Assembly: GCA_947499095.1 (NCBI GenBank)
Contig: CANMMR010000001.1
Location: 543,587 to 607,586 of the forward strand
Length of the DNA: 64,000 nucleotides
Source of the DNA: an uncultured Erythrobacter sp.
Lineage (GTDB): Bacteria; Pseudomonadota; Alphaproteobacteria; Sphingomonadales; Sphingomonadaceae
Reading direction: 5' to 3'
Position numbers and translations under genes: made by a program. Below, in pieces: positions 1 through 8,414 of this stretch (position 1 is the first letter of the stretch; each line of letters begins with the position of its first letter). The notes beneath the pieces were generated by a model, which had not been told where the DNA came from, ran no database searches, and saw nothing but the letters and a program-made list of their open reading frames with translations.

Positions 1-933
1 GGCCGGGTGTTGCTAGAGGCCTTGCCCCCCGAAAGTCGCGGCTTGCCTCGTCAGCCGCAATGGGGCGAGGGCCTCGCGGCGGTGAAAATTTCTGCCGTCG
101 ATGCCCGGACGGCAACGCAAGGCTTTGCCGATGGGCAATACGAACTTGTGCTGGGCGGGCATCTTGCATCGCTGCCCCTGGCAGATGTCGGACCGCTCAG
201 TCGCGGCACGATAAGGCTCGACGCGGCGCTCGGCCTGTTCGGCCTCGATGTCCAGCGTCGCAACGGTTTCCTCGCCGAGGCCGACAATCGCGAAGCTTTG
301 GCCATGGCAATCGACCGGTCTACCCTGATGAGCGCTTTCAATATCGGCGGTTGGATTCCCACGACGCGGATCGTATCGCCGGGCCTGCCGGGCGATACGG
401 GGACGGTGCCGGAACGCTGGGAAGGCCAGTCCATCGACGAACGCCGCGGAACGGCCTCCGTCCGCGTCCAGCGATGGCGCGCAGGTGAAGCAAACGCGCC
501 GACAGTGTCGATCTGGCTGCCGGAAGGCCCCGGTTCCGACCTGCTGTTCGAGGCGCTGGCGCGGGATTTTGCGACGATCGGAGTGTCCAGTTCGCGCAGC
601 GCCAATCGGCGCGAGGCGGATCTGGCGCTACGCGACCGGGTTGCCCGCTATGGCGCAGCGCGCTGGTTCCTCAACCAGTTCAATTGCCGGATTTCCGCCT
701 CGGTATGCCTGGAGGATGCGGACTACCTCGTCGGGCTGGGGGTCGATGCGCGCGATCTTGCCGAGGAAGAGTCCTATCTCGCCGAAGCCGAGACGGCGTT
801 GCTCGCGGCCAACACCTACATTCCCCTCGGTGCGCCGATCCGGTGGTCGCTGGTGCGAGGCGAGGTCGACGGATTTCTGGAAAACCGCTGGAACGTCCAT
901 CCCTTGTTCCCGCTGACGCGTGCTCCCATTTAG
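1..933 (+). CDS. ABC transporter substrate-binding protein, family 5 (3' part)
   Basis: The frame is open through the left edge, so the N-terminus (signal peptide and first lobe) lies outside the window. About 310 residues remain. The visible part fits the C-terminal half of a family 5 extracellular solute-binding protein (oligopeptide/dipeptide type): the segment NREALAMAIDRSTLM matches the 'R.A...AID' helix typical of that family, and the tail carries the usual short hydrophobic strand PLGAPIRWSLVRGEVDGF. Such proteins bind peptides or similar solutes in the periplasm and pass them to an inner-membrane permease. No permease or ATPase follows, so any partners would be upstream. Family assignment is from pattern only; the substrate is unknown. 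Confidence 0.6.
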   Translation, partial: GRVLLEALPPESRGLPRQPQWGEGLAAVKISAVDARTATQGFADGQYELVLGGHLASLPLADVGPLSRGTIRLDAALGLFGLDVQRRNGFLAEADNREALAMAIDRSTLMSAFNIGGWIPTTRIVSPGLPGDTGTVPERWEGQSIDERRGTASVRVQRWRAGEANAPTVSIWLPEGPGSDLLFEALARDFATIGVSSSRSANRREADLALRDRVARYGAARWFLNQFNCRISASVCLEDADYLVGLGVDARDLAEEESYLAEAETALLAANTYIPLGAPIRWSLVRGEVDGFLENRWNVHPLFPLTRAPI

Positions 934-938
934 ACCGA

Positions 939-1358
939 ATGACCGAACGTCCCAAGACGCTACGCCCGATGGGCATCGAACTGCCGACCGGCTCCGATCC
1001 GGTTTCGATCCGCAAGCGTATCGAGGCGATGGAGCACCTGCTCGAACGCAGCTTCACCATCCCGGGGACGAAATATCCGGTCGGCTTCGATTCGATCATT
1101 GGCCTCATCCCGGTGGTCGGCGATGCGATCGCCGCTGCGCTTGCGGGCTATATCGTGTGGGAGGCGAAGAACCTCGGCCTGCCGCGCTGGAAGTTGTGGC
1201 GAATGATCGGCCATGTCGCCTTTGATAGCGCCGTGGGTGCGGTGCCGATTGCAGGGGATGCCTTCGACCTGTTTTACAAGTCCAACTCGCGGAACCTGCG
1301 GATCGTCAAGAAGCATCTCGACAAGCACCATCCGCATACCATGGTGATCGACCAGTAG
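939..1358 (+). CDS. DUF4112 domain membrane protein
   Basis: A 139-residue protein that starts five bases after the preceding stop. It has the DUF4112 pattern: an N-terminal helical part, then PGTKYPVGFDSIIGLIPVVGDAIAAAL, a paired 'GxDxIIGLIPxxGD' and 'DxxxGxxPxxGDxFD' arrangement (second copy near residues 91-107, VGAVPIAGDAFDLF), and a basic, His-rich tail. The two glycine/proline hydrophobic segments probably sit in the membrane. The function of the family is not known. The start is the ATG at 939; longer reading in the same frame overlaps the previous gene in another frame and is not supported. Confidence 0.82.
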   Translation: MTERPKTLRPMGIELPTGSDPVSIRKRIEAMEHLLERSFTIPGTKYPVGFDSIIGLIPVVGDAIAAALAGYIVWEAKNLGLPRWKLWRMIGHVAFDSAVGAVPIAGDAFDLFYKSNSRNLRIVKKHLDKHHPHTMVIDQ

Positions 1359-1420
1359 TTTCGCCGCGATAGTTTCGCCCCGCAGTTTCGCACGCCGCGA
1401 ATGCGCGCTAGGGCGGCGGC

Positions 1421-2212
1421 ATGGCGCAAGACGTTACCTATTCCGGCTATCTCGATCTGGAGCGTATTCTCGCGGCGCAGCACCCCGCTTCGGACGCGCA
1501 TGACGAGATGCTCTTCATCATTGTCCACCAGGCCAGCGAACTGTGGCTGAAGCTATGCCTGCACGAGCTCGAGGAAGCGCGCGCCTGCATCATCGCAGAC
1601 CGGCTGCGTCCGGCTTTCAAGATGCTCGCCCGCGTGGCGCGCGCGCAGGGGCAATTGATCCAGAGCTGGGACGTTCTCAGCACGATGACGCCGCATGATT
1701 ATTCGACCATCCGCCCGCATCTCGGCAGTTCGAGCGGCTTCCAGAGCGCGCAGTACCGGATGATGGAATTCATGCTCGGTGGCCGGAAGCCCGACATGGT
1801 GACGATGCACGAGGCGACACCGGAGGTCGCGGCGGAACTGCGCGAAGAACTGGCGCGCAAGAGCATCTATGCCGAAACGGTGGCCCTGCTCGCGCGGCGC
1901 GGCTTCGCCATACCGCAGGAAGTACTCGACCGGCCGGTGGACGAGGCGTGGGACCATTCTCGCGAGGTCGAAGCCGCGTGGGCCGAAATATATCGCGATC
2001 CGCAGGAGCACTGGGATCTCTACGAACTGGCCGAAAAGCTGGTCGATCTCGAATATCATTTCCAGCGCTGGCGCTTCGGCCATCTGAAGACGGTGGAGCG
2101 CATCATCGGCTTCAAGAAAGGGACCGGCGGGACGCCCGGCGTGCCCTATCTGGCAGGCGTGCTGAAGGCTGCCTTCTTCCCGGAACTGCTCAGTGTGAGG
2201 ACGGCGATATGA
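1421..2212 (+). CDS. kynA: Tryptophan 2,3-dioxygenase
   Basis: Haem enzyme that opens the indole ring of L-tryptophan with O2 to give N-formylkynurenine, the first step of the kynurenine pathway in the cytoplasm. The 263-residue protein is close to the usual bacterial length. The N-terminal signature DEMLFIIVHQASELWLK contains the family's active-site histidine segment, and the R/S-rich segment HLGSSSGFQSAQYRMMEF and the C-terminal FKKGTGGTPGVPYL are also typical. It is the first gene of an operon: its TGA overlaps the kynB start as ATGA (2209-2212). Together kynA, kynB and kynU convert tryptophan to anthranilate. Confidence 0.95.
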   Translation: MAQDVTYSGYLDLERILAAQHPASDAHDEMLFIIVHQASELWLKLCLHELEEARACIIADRLRPAFKMLARVARAQGQLIQSWDVLSTMTPHDYSTIRPHLGSSSGFQSAQYRMMEFMLGGRKPDMVTMHEATPEVAAELREELARKSIYAETVALLARRGFAIPQEVLDRPVDEAWDHSREVEAAWAEIYRDPQEHWDLYELAEKLVDLEYHFQRWRFGHLKTVERIIGFKKGTGGTPGVPYLAGVLKAAFFPELLSVRTAI

Positions 2213-2856
2213 GCTCTTGGCGCAGCAAGCGGCGGATCTGGGATATTTCGCAAACGCTCCGCCGGGGATTGCCCGTCTGGCCCGGCGACACCGATTTTAC
2301 GTTCGAGCGGACGTGGAAGATGGAGGACGGATCGCCGGTCAATGTCGGGCGGATGACCATGAGCACCCATTCGGGCACCCACGGCGATGCGCCGCTGCAT
2401 TATGCTGCCGACGCGCCGGATATCGCGAGCGTGGAACTCGACCCCTATATTGGCGAGTGCCTGATCGTGGACGCGACCGGCGTGACCGGAGGACAAGTCG
2501 ATGTCGGCGACCTGCCGCATATCGAGAGTGCCGACCGTGTGCTGTTCCGCACCTTCGAGCGTTTCCCGCACGACGAGTGGGACAGCAGCTTCACGGCGAT
2601 TGCCGCCGAAACGATCGAATGGCTCGCGCTGCAAGGCGTCAAGTTGATCGGTACCGACGCGCCGAGCGTCGATCCGCAGGACAGCAAGACAATGGCGGCG
2701 CACAAGGCGGTTCTGGAGCATGACATGCGCATCCTCGAAGGGCTGGTGCTGGATGACGTGCCGGAGGGGCGTTACGAGCTGGTCGCGCTGCCGCTCAAAG
2801 TAGCGGGTGGCGATGCGGGCCTGTGCCGCGCGATCCTGCGGGAGCTGACAGAATGA
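2209..2856 (+). CDS. kynB: Kynurenine formamidase
   Basis: Cyclase-family metal-dependent hydrolase that removes the formyl group from N-formylkynurenine, giving kynurenine and formate. The 215-residue protein carries the metal-binding signature HSGTHGDAPLH (His54, His58, Asp60 and His64), the hallmark of the KynB/cyclase family. The start is the ATG that overlaps the kynA stop; a longer frame upstream lies inside kynA and is discarded. The gene ends with another ATGA overlap with kynU (2853-2856), so translation of the three genes is very probably coupled. Confidence 0.94.
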   Translation: MSSWRSKRRIWDISQTLRRGLPVWPGDTDFTFERTWKMEDGSPVNVGRMTMSTHSGTHGDAPLHYAADAPDIASVELDPYIGECLIVDATGVTGGQVDVGDLPHIESADRVLFRTFERFPHDEWDSSFTAIAAETIEWLALQGVKLIGTDAPSVDPQDSKTMAAHKAVLEHDMRILEGLVLDDVPEGRYELVALPLKVAGGDAGLCRAILRELTE

Positions 2857-4070
2857 TCGAGCGCGCGCGCATCCTCGACGCCGGCGACCCGCTAGCCCAG
2901 TACCGCGAACGGTTCCACGTGCCCGAGGGCGTGATCTATCTCGATGGCAATTCGCTCGGCTGCCTGCCGAAAGCGACGCCCGGCCGGCTGGCCAAGGTCG
3001 TGCAGGATGAGTGGGGCGAGGGGCTGATCCGCAGCTGGAACGCCGCCGGCTGGATAGACCTGCCCCAGCGCGTCGGCGCGAAGATCGCTCCGCTGATCGG
3101 CGCGACGCCGCATGAGGTGATCGTTGCCGACAGCGTTTCGGTGAACCTGTTCAAGCTGATCAGCGCGGCGCTGATGATGCGCCCCGGTCGCAAGGTCGTG
3201 CTGAGCGAGCCGGGCAATTTCCCGACCGACATCTACATGATCGAAGGGTTGGAGGCGCAGGGCCTCGCGGAGCGGCGGCTGGCCTCACGCCAGAGCCTGA
3301 TCGATGCGCTCGACGACGATGTCGCGCTGCTGCTGCTGACCCATGCCCATTACAAGACTGGCGAGTTGTTCGACATGGCCGCGCTGACCGAGGCGGCGCA
3401 TCAGGCGGGTGCGCTGGTGTTGTGGGACCTGTCGCATTCCGGGGGCGCGCTCCCGGTCGACCTGAATGCTTCCGAAGCGGATTTCGCCGTCGGGTGCGGT
3501 TACAAATACTTCAACGGCGGCCCCGGAGCACCGGCCTATGCCTTCATCGCCGAGCGGCATCATGGCGATACACGCCAACCCCTGAGCGGATGGATGGGGC
3601 ATGCCCGTCCGTTTGCCTTCAGTGACGATTACGAGCCCGCACCGGGGGTCGATTGCCTGCTCTGCGGCACACCCGGCATCCTCGGCCTCGCGGCGCTGGA
3701 AGTCGGAGTAGATTTAATCGCCGAGATCGGCATCGAGCGGCTCCATGCGAAATCGCAGGCATTGTCCGAGTTCTTCCGGCAATGCCTTGCAGAAGCGGAG
3801 CTCGATCTGGACCTCGTGAGCCCGACAGATCCTGCGGAACGGGGCAGCCAGCTCTCGTTCCGCCATCCGGAAGCCTACGCGATTTGCCAAGCGCTGATCG
3901 CGCGCGGAGTGATCGGCGATTTTCGCGATCCCGACATCCTGCGGTTCGGCTTCGCGCCCGCCTATCTCCGGTTTGCGGACATGGCCGACGCAGTGCGGCA
4001 TTTGGCCGAAGTGCTCGAGACCGGCGAATGGCAGCGCGCGGAATTTCGCGAGCGAACCGCGGTCACCTGA
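2853..4070 (+). CDS. kynU: Kynureninase
   Basis: PLP enzyme that splits kynurenine into anthranilate and alanine. It is 405 residues, normal for the family. The PLP lysine is Lys218 in GCGYKYFNGGPGAP, preceded by the cofactor-binding DLSHSGGALPVDL. The N-terminus has YLDGNSLG, typical of bacterial kynureninase. It is the last gene of the kynABU operon; no kynurenine 3-monooxygenase gene is nearby, so the local set leads to anthranilate rather than to quinolinate. No clear terminator is seen directly after the stop; a sigma70-like promoter for the next gene begins 40 bases later. Confidence 0.95.
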   Translation: MIERARILDAGDPLAQYRERFHVPEGVIYLDGNSLGCLPKATPGRLAKVVQDEWGEGLIRSWNAAGWIDLPQRVGAKIAPLIGATPHEVIVADSVSVNLFKLISAALMMRPGRKVVLSEPGNFPTDIYMIEGLEAQGLAERRLASRQSLIDALDDDVALLLLTHAHYKTGELFDMAALTEAAHQAGALVLWDLSHSGGALPVDLNASEADFAVGCGYKYFNGGPGAPAYAFIAERHHGDTRQPLSGWMGHARPFAFSDDYEPAPGVDCLLCGTPGILGLAALEVGVDLIAEIGIERLHAKSQALSEFFRQCLAEAELDLDLVSPTDPAERGSQLSFRHPEAYAICQALIARGVIGDFRDPDILRFGFAPAYLRFADMADAVRHLAEVLETGEWQRAEFRERTAVT

Positions 4071-4110
4071 ACGCCCCGACATCGTTTCGTCGCAATCGCG
4101 CATTTCGGAT

Positions 4111-4139
4111 TTGACCGGCCTCCTTATTTTCGCCACAAT
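4111..4139 (+). promoter_or_regulatory. Sigma70-like promoter of acidic lipoprotein gene
   Basis: TTGACC (4111-4116) and CACAAT (4134-4139) are separated by exactly 17 bases. The -35 box matches the consensus at five of six positions and the -10 box at four of six. It lies 41 bases before the start codon at 4181. Predicted by eye only. Confidence 0.5.
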
Positions 4140-4180
4140 TGATCCACCTGCCACATTTGGCAGAATCAAGGGGATACCTC

Positions 4181-4456
4181 ATGAAATTCAACCACATTAC
4201 TCTCGTCGCTTCGGCTTTCGCATTCGCAGCACTCGGTGCCTGCGCCGAAAGCGAGCAGGAAGCTCAGGAAGATCTGGTCGAACAGCAGGCCGAATCGCAG
4301 GAAGACCTGCTTGAAGAACAGGCCGACCTCGCCGAAGCACAGGGCGACGAAGCGGCTGAAGAAGCTCTCGACGCCGAAGCCGATGCCATGGGCGAAATGG
4401 GCGACGAAGCAGAAGACGCCGTCGACGAAGGCGCGATGGACGAAACCGGCATGTAA
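4181..4456 (+). CDS. Small highly acidic lipoprotein
   Basis: A 91-residue protein with a lipoprotein signal peptide: basic start (MKFNH), hydrophobic core and lipobox LGAC with Cys21. The mature part is almost entirely Glu, Asp, Ala and Gln in short near-repeats (QEDLxEExAxL type), so it is probably an extended acidic helix or disordered, anchored to a membrane by lipid. The start at 4181 is fixed by the AAGGGG ribosome site at about 4169-4173. It has its own promoter and a strong terminator, so it is monocistronic. A very similar type of protein is encoded at 49536-49808. Function unknown. Confidence 0.8.
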   Translation: MKFNHITLVASAFAFAALGACAESEQEAQEDLVEQQAESQEDLLEEQADLAEAQGDEAAEEALDAEADAMGEMGDEAEDAVDEGAMDETGM

Positions 4457-4493
4457 TCGGTTGGCCTGCTGGAATATTACCAGCGGGAATTCA

Positions 4494-4531
4494 GGCGGCG
4501 CCAGTCTCCGGACCGGTGCCGCCTTCTTTTT
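4494..4531 (+). terminator. Intrinsic terminator after acidic lipoprotein gene
   Basis: A 9-bp GC-rich stem (4494-4502 with 4515-4523, one G-U pair) around a 12-base loop is followed by TTCTTTTT. It is oriented to end the plus-strand transcript of the lipoprotein gene. Confidence 0.8.
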
Positions 4532-4565
4532 GGCTCAGGTATGATCGTGCAAGTCGTGGGCGGAC

Positions 4566-4832
4566 CTACTTATCCAAGCTGGAGAGATATTCCTCGACAG
4601 TCATGGCATCTTCATAGCCTTCATCGCCCGGGCGCAGGCACTCGCCCGATCCGACGACAGAACCGAAGATGCCGCCTTTCAGTTCGGGTTCCTTGACCCG
4701 CACGCGAACGTCGTCGCCGTAGGACGCGCATTGCTGAGCGATCTCACGGCTGAGGTCTTTTTTCGTCGCGCCGACGCAGCTGCTCACGGCTGCCGCCGTC
4801 ACGAAACAGGCAAATATCGAAAATTTGTGCAT
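4566..4832 (-). CDS. Small putative lipoprotein
   Basis: An 88-residue protein with a signal peptide (MHKFSIFACFVTAAAV) and a lipobox-like VSSC with Cys19. The mature part is about 70 residues with two further cysteines (in AQQCASYG and GECLRPGD), which could form a disulfide in the periplasm. It is convergent with the acidic lipoprotein gene. I do not recognise a family. The start is the ATG at 4832; no longer frame with a start is plausible. Confidence 0.65.
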   Translation of the reverse strand: MHKFSIFACFVTAAAVSSCVGATKKDLSREIAQQCASYGDDVRVRVKEPELKGGIFGSVVGSGECLRPGDEGYEDAMTVEEYLSSLDK

Positions 4833-4958
4833 GTCGTTGGCTTCCAGGCATCAGGTTCGATGCACGGCGACAAATAATCGGTGTAAGTTGGCGAAACCAG
4901 CCGGAAAACTAAGCGCGAACCTGGAGTTCCACGATTTTTCTGTCTTGTTGCCGGGGCG

Positions 4959-5567
4959 CTACTCTTCCAGCTCGATGTCCCAATAGAGCCAGTCGCGCCA
5001 GGTTTCGTGCAAGTAGTTCGGCGGGAATTGCTTGCCGTGCTGTTGCAATTGCCAGTGGGTCGGCCGGATCGGCTTGGCATAGAGTTGCATGTTCGCCTGC
5101 TTCGGCGTGCGGCCGCCCTTCTTCAGGTTGCACGGCGCGCAGGCGGTGGCGATGTTCTCCCACGTGGTCTTGCCACCGAGGCGGCGGGGGATCACGTGGT
5201 CGAAGGTCAGATTGCCCATCTCGCCGCAGAACTGGCAGCTGAAGCGATCGCGCAGGAAAACGTTGAAGCGCGTGAAGGCGGGAAACTCGCTCGGCTTCAC
5301 ATATTGCTTCAGCGCGATCACGCTGGGAATCTTCATGTCGAGATTGGGCGAATGGACTTCGCGCTCGTAGCTGGCGATCACATCGACCCGGTCGAGGAAG
5401 ATCGCCTTGATCGCGGTTTGCCAGGGCCACAGGCTGAGCGGGTAGTAGGATAGCGGTGTGTAGTCGGCATTCAGGACGAGGGACGGACACGACTGCAAAT
5501 TGCGCGTCGGATCCTCGGCACTACTTCGAAACCTTGCGGCTCTCTCCAGCAGTTCGGCCCTGAACAT
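4959..5567 (-). CDS. HNH endonuclease family protein
   Basis: A 202-residue protein with a C-terminal HNH module: two zinc-knuckle cysteine pairs (CQFCG and CAPCN) around the nuclease segment LTFDHVIPRRLGGKTTWENIATAC. The N-terminal half (PSLVLNADYTPLSYYPLSLWPWQTAIKAIFLDRV) is characteristic of a widespread chromosomal HNH family not tied to restriction or phage. The ATG at 5567 is preceded by GGGAGGAG, a strong ribosome site; the frame stays open upstream to 6344 but there overlaps gluQRS on the other strand and is rejected. Biological substrate unknown. Divergent from gluQRS with about 100 bases between. Confidence 0.88.
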   Translation of the reverse strand: MFRAELLERAARFRSSAEDPTRNLQSCPSLVLNADYTPLSYYPLSLWPWQTAIKAIFLDRVDVIASYEREVHSPNLDMKIPSVIALKQYVKPSEFPAFTRFNVFLRDRFSCQFCGEMGNLTFDHVIPRRLGGKTTWENIATACAPCNLKKGGRTPKQANMQLYAKPIRPTHWQLQQHGKQFPPNYLHETWRDWLYWDIELEE

Positions 5568-5669
5568 GCGACACGCTCCTCCCGATGGATCTGAAAATGC
5601 ACTTGCATCGAGAAGCGTCAAGACTGTTACAGACAGGCTATCCACAAACTTGTCCCGAGGATCGCCGCT

Positions 5670-6500
5670 TTGGCCGTCACCCGCTTCGCCCCCAGTCCCA
5701 ATGGTCCACTGCATCTCGGCCATGCCTATTCGGCGATTATCGCGTATGATCTGGCGAAGGAGAGGGGCGGGCAATTCCTGCTGAGGATAGAGGATATCGA
5801 TGGCGCGCGATCGCGCCCTGAACTCGGCGACGAGTTCCGCCGCGACCTCGAGTGGCTCGGGCTCGAATGGGATGAAGTGCCCGCGCAATCGACCCGCCTG
5901 GAAAGCTATGACGAGGCTGCTCGAGAACTGCTGGAGGCAGGACTGCTCTATCCATGCACCTGCACACGGGCTGAAATCGAAGCCTTGAAACCACGGCTGG
6001 GACCGGAAGGCCTCGTGTATCCGGGCACCTGCAAGGGCCGCCTGCTCGATCCCGCGAAACCGGCGGCGCTGCGCCTCGATGTCGATCGCGCAACGGCGCA
6101 GGCAGGCGATCTCGACTGGGACGACGAACTGGCCGGGCGCATGACGGCCGACCCGCGCGAAGCCGGCGATGTAGTGATCGTACGCAAGGATGCACCCGCC
6201 AGTTACCACCTTGCCGCCACGCTGGACGATGCGGCGGACGGCGTGACGCTGGTTACGCGCGGTCAGGACCTGTTTCCCGCGACCCATGTCCACCGCCTGC
6301 TCCAGGCGCTGCTCGGCCTGCCCGTGCCGCGCTGGCATCACCATGGGCTGCTAATAGACGAGAGTGGCAAGAAGCTCGCCAAGCGGCGCGGGTCGCCGTC
6401 TCTCGCGGAGCGCAGAAACAGTGGCGAGGATGGACTGTTGCTTGCCGAGCAAATGCGCTTGCACCGTTTTCCGGCTGGTATTTCGCTCGCCAGCACCTAA
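5670..6500 (+). CDS. gluQ: Glutamyl-Q tRNA(Asp) synthetase
   Basis: A shortened glutamyl-tRNA synthetase paralogue that attaches glutamate to the queuosine base of tRNA-Asp. The 276-residue protein has the catalytic domain only: the HIGH-like HLGH in the segment RFAPSPNGPLHLGH, a zinc-site CTC motif (YPCTCTRAEIE) with a further Cys in PGTCKGR, and the KMSKS-like KKLAKR near residue 235. It lacks the anticodon-binding domain, as expected for this family. The only usable start is TTG at 5670, without a clear ribosome site. It may be transcribed with the three following genes. Confidence 0.9.
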   Translation: MAVTRFAPSPNGPLHLGHAYSAIIAYDLAKERGGQFLLRIEDIDGARSRPELGDEFRRDLEWLGLEWDEVPAQSTRLESYDEAARELLEAGLLYPCTCTRAEIEALKPRLGPEGLVYPGTCKGRLLDPAKPAALRLDVDRATAQAGDLDWDDELAGRMTADPREAGDVVIVRKDAPASYHLAATLDDAADGVTLVTRGQDLFPATHVHRLLQALLGLPVPRWHHHGLLIDESGKKLAKRRGSPSLAERRNSGEDGLLLAEQMRLHRFPAGISLAST

Positions 6501-6512
6501 ATCGGGGGCATC

Positions 6513-6743
6513 ATGAACACATTCCTCGCCATCGTCCTCGTCGTCCTCATGATCCTCGTCGTCGTCAGCCTCGTGCGCGGCATCGTGGCGTTCCTGAAAA
6601 GCACGAAAGTCGATCTCGAAAGCGGCGAGCAGGTCGATGCGACCGAGATGCAGCTGGCGCAGAACCGCGCGATGTTCGCCCGCGTGAAATACCAGGCACT
6701 GGCCATCGTTGTGGTCGCGATCATACTTGCCATCGCGAACTGA
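6513..6743 (+). CDS. HIG1-like twin-transmembrane protein
   Basis: A 76-residue protein with two transmembrane helices (residues 4-27 and 59-75) joined by a polar loop ending in MQLAQNRAMFARVKYQ. The loop pattern 'QNRxMxxRVxxQ' matches the HIG1/twin-TM family found next to cobalamin adenosyltransferase genes in sphingomonads. HIG1 proteins are linked to respiratory complexes in mitochondria; the bacterial role is unproven. It lies 12 bases after gluQRS and 21 bases before the adenosyltransferase gene, so an operon is likely. Confidence 0.8.
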   Translation: MNTFLAIVLVVLMILVVVSLVRGIVAFLKSTKVDLESGEQVDATEMQLAQNRAMFARVKYQALAIVVVAIILAIAN

Positions 6744-6764
6744 GCCCGACCAGGGCCTCGCGAC

Positions 6765-7343
6765 ATGGTCAAGCTAAACAAGATCTACACCCGCACCGGC
6801 GACGACGGCACGACCGGCCTTGTCGACGGATCGCGCCTGCCCAAGCACGATGCACGCATGGTGGCGATCGGTGTCGTGGACGAAGCCAATAGCGCGCTCG
6901 GCCATGCAGCCGTAGCGCTGGCGCAGAGCGGCCATGCCGACGATCTGTTTCGTATCCAGAACGATTTGTTCGACGTCGGCGCGGATCTGGCGACGCCTGC
7001 CGCGGATGGCGACGATTTCGCGCCTTCAGAAATGGTGCTGCGGATCGTTGCCAAGCAGGTCGATTGGCTGGAACAGGCGATCGACGCTGCAAACGAACGG
7101 CTGGAACCTCTGACGAGCTTCGTCCTGCCGGGCGGCAGCGAAGGCGCGGCGCGGTTGCATATCGCGCGAGCCGCGGTCCGCCGCGCGGAACGGGCGATGA
7201 CCGCGATGGCGGCAGATGTGCGCACCAATCCTCGAGCGCTCGCCTATATCAATCGCCTGTCGGACTACCTCTTCGTCCTCGCCCGCGTTGCCAATCGCGA
7301 CGGGGCGGACGACGTCAAATGGGTGCCCGGCCAAAACCGCTGA
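6765..7343 (+). CDS. Cob(I)yrinic acid a,c-diamide adenosyltransferase (PduO type)
   Basis: Transfers the 5'-deoxyadenosyl group from ATP to cob(I)alamin, making coenzyme B12. The 192-residue protein has the PduO-type ATP motif near its start (KIYTRTGDDGTTGL), the conserved VDEANSALG segment, and the C-terminal RRAERAMTAM and LNRLSDYLFVLAR-like signature (here INRLSDYLFVLAR). The length is typical. It sits between the HIG1-like gene and the 3-hydroxybutyryl-CoA dehydrogenase gene; this order suggests use of adenosylcobalamin in acyl-CoA metabolism such as methylmalonyl-CoA mutase, which is an inference. Confidence 0.93.
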   Translation: MVKLNKIYTRTGDDGTTGLVDGSRLPKHDARMVAIGVVDEANSALGHAAVALAQSGHADDLFRIQNDLFDVGADLATPAADGDDFAPSEMVLRIVAKQVDWLEQAIDAANERLEPLTSFVLPGGSEGAARLHIARAAVRRAERAMTAMAADVRTNPRALAYINRLSDYLFVLARVANRDGADDVKWVPGQNR

Positions 7344-7413
7344 AACGCGGCTAGCCAGCCCCTGTCGCCTTCGCTAGTGCAAGCGTTTTGCTGCAAGTGC
7401 GAAGGAATTTTCG

Positions 7414-8286
7414 ATGAGCAAGACGATCGGCATTATCGGCGCCGGACAGATGGGGTCGGGCATCGCCCAGACGGTGGCCGCGCATGGCATGCAGGTGCTG
7501 CTGGCCGACGTCGGCCTCGAAGTCGCCGAGAAAGCCCATGCCGGGATCGACAAAGCACTCGGCAAGCTGGTCGGCAAGGGCAAGATCGAGATTGCCGATG
7601 CCGAAGCGACGCTGAAGCGGATCAAGCCGGTCGGCGTCTATGCGCCGATGTCCGACGCAGACATCATCATCGAGGCAGCGACCGAGAAGGAAGAAATCAA
7701 GCAAGCCATCTTCGAAAAGGCGGGCGAAGTGCTGGCGCCGGACGCGATTATGGCCTCGAACACCAGCTCGATCCCCATCACGCGCATGGCGAACTACTCG
7801 CCCGATCCGGCGCGGTTTATCGGGCTGCACTTCTTCAATCCCGTCCCGGTGATGGGCCTGATCGAGGTCATTCCCGGCCTCGCCACAGCGCAGACGACCA
7901 CCGATCGCATCACCGCCTTCGCCGAAGGACTGGGCAAGCAGGTGGTGCTGAGCCAGGACGAGCCCGGCTTCGTAGTCAACCGCATCCTGTTGCCGATGAT
8001 CAACGAAGCGGTCTTCGTGCTCGGCCAGTCGACGGCGGGGATCGAGGATATCGACAAGGGCTGCCGGCTCGGCCTCAACCACCCGATGGGGCCGCTGCAA
8101 CTGGCCGATTTCGTCGGGCTGGACACCTGCCTCGACATCATCATGGTGCTCTACAAGACGACGCGCGACGCGAAATACCGTCCTGCCCCGTTGTTGGTGA
8201 AATATGTCGAAGCCGGCTGGCTCGGCCGCAAGACCGGGCGCGGGTTTTACGACTACTCGGGCGACGAGCCTGTCGCGACGAGGTGA
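7414..8286 (+). CDS. 3-hydroxybutyryl-CoA dehydrogenase
   Basis: NAD(P)-dependent oxidation of 3-hydroxyacyl-CoA (or the reverse reduction of acetoacetyl-CoA) in short-chain fatty acid or polyhydroxybutyrate metabolism. The 290-residue protein opens with the Rossmann motif [13 protein letters not shown] and has the catalytic histidine segment [19 protein letters not shown], then the C-terminal domain with [11 protein letters not shown] and [19 protein letters not shown] good AAGGAA ribosome site precedes the ATG at 7414. The stop is followed by a long hairpin repeat at 8323-8414. Confidence 0.94.
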   Translation: MSKTIGIIGAGQMGSGIAQTVAAHGMQVLLADVGLEVAEKAHAGIDKALGKLVGKGKIEIADAEATLKRIKPVGVYAPMSDADIIIEAATEKEEIKQAIFEKAGEVLAPDAIMASNTSSIPITRMANYSPDPARFIGLHFFNPVPVMGLIEVIPGLATAQTTTDRITAFAEGLGKQVVLSQDEPGFVVNRILLPMINEAVFVLGQSTAGIEDIDKGCRLGLNHPMGPLQLADFVGLDTCLDIIMVLYKTTRDAKYRPAPLLVKYVEAGWLGRKTGRGFYDYSGDEPVATR

Positions 8287-8322
8287 TTTTTGTTTGCGTG
8301 CGGTCGGGACATTCTTCCCGAT

Positions 8323-8414
8323 CTTGCGGCGGCACCAGCCCGCTCCCCCACTCGGCCACCCACGGCACTATACTGATTGGGTGGCCGGGTGGGGGAGTGG
8401 GCTAGTGCCGCAAG
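8323..8414. repeat. Long hairpin element, copy 1
   Basis: An imperfect inverted repeat of about 92 bases with arms of nearly 40 bases. The inner arms (GGCCACCCA and its complement) enclose a loop containing GGCACTATACTG. The outer arms pair with only a few mismatches plus a 3-base bulge. The same inner arm recurs at 24273-24361, 29152-29228 and 29375-29457; the loop is shared by the first three copies. No T-run follows, so it is not a standard terminator. Confidence 0.85.

Noticed and set aside
4959..6344. 461-residue reading on the minus strand extending the HNH gene
   Set aside because: The N-terminal half lies antisense to gluQRS and has no family features; the ATG at 5567 has a strong ribosome site.
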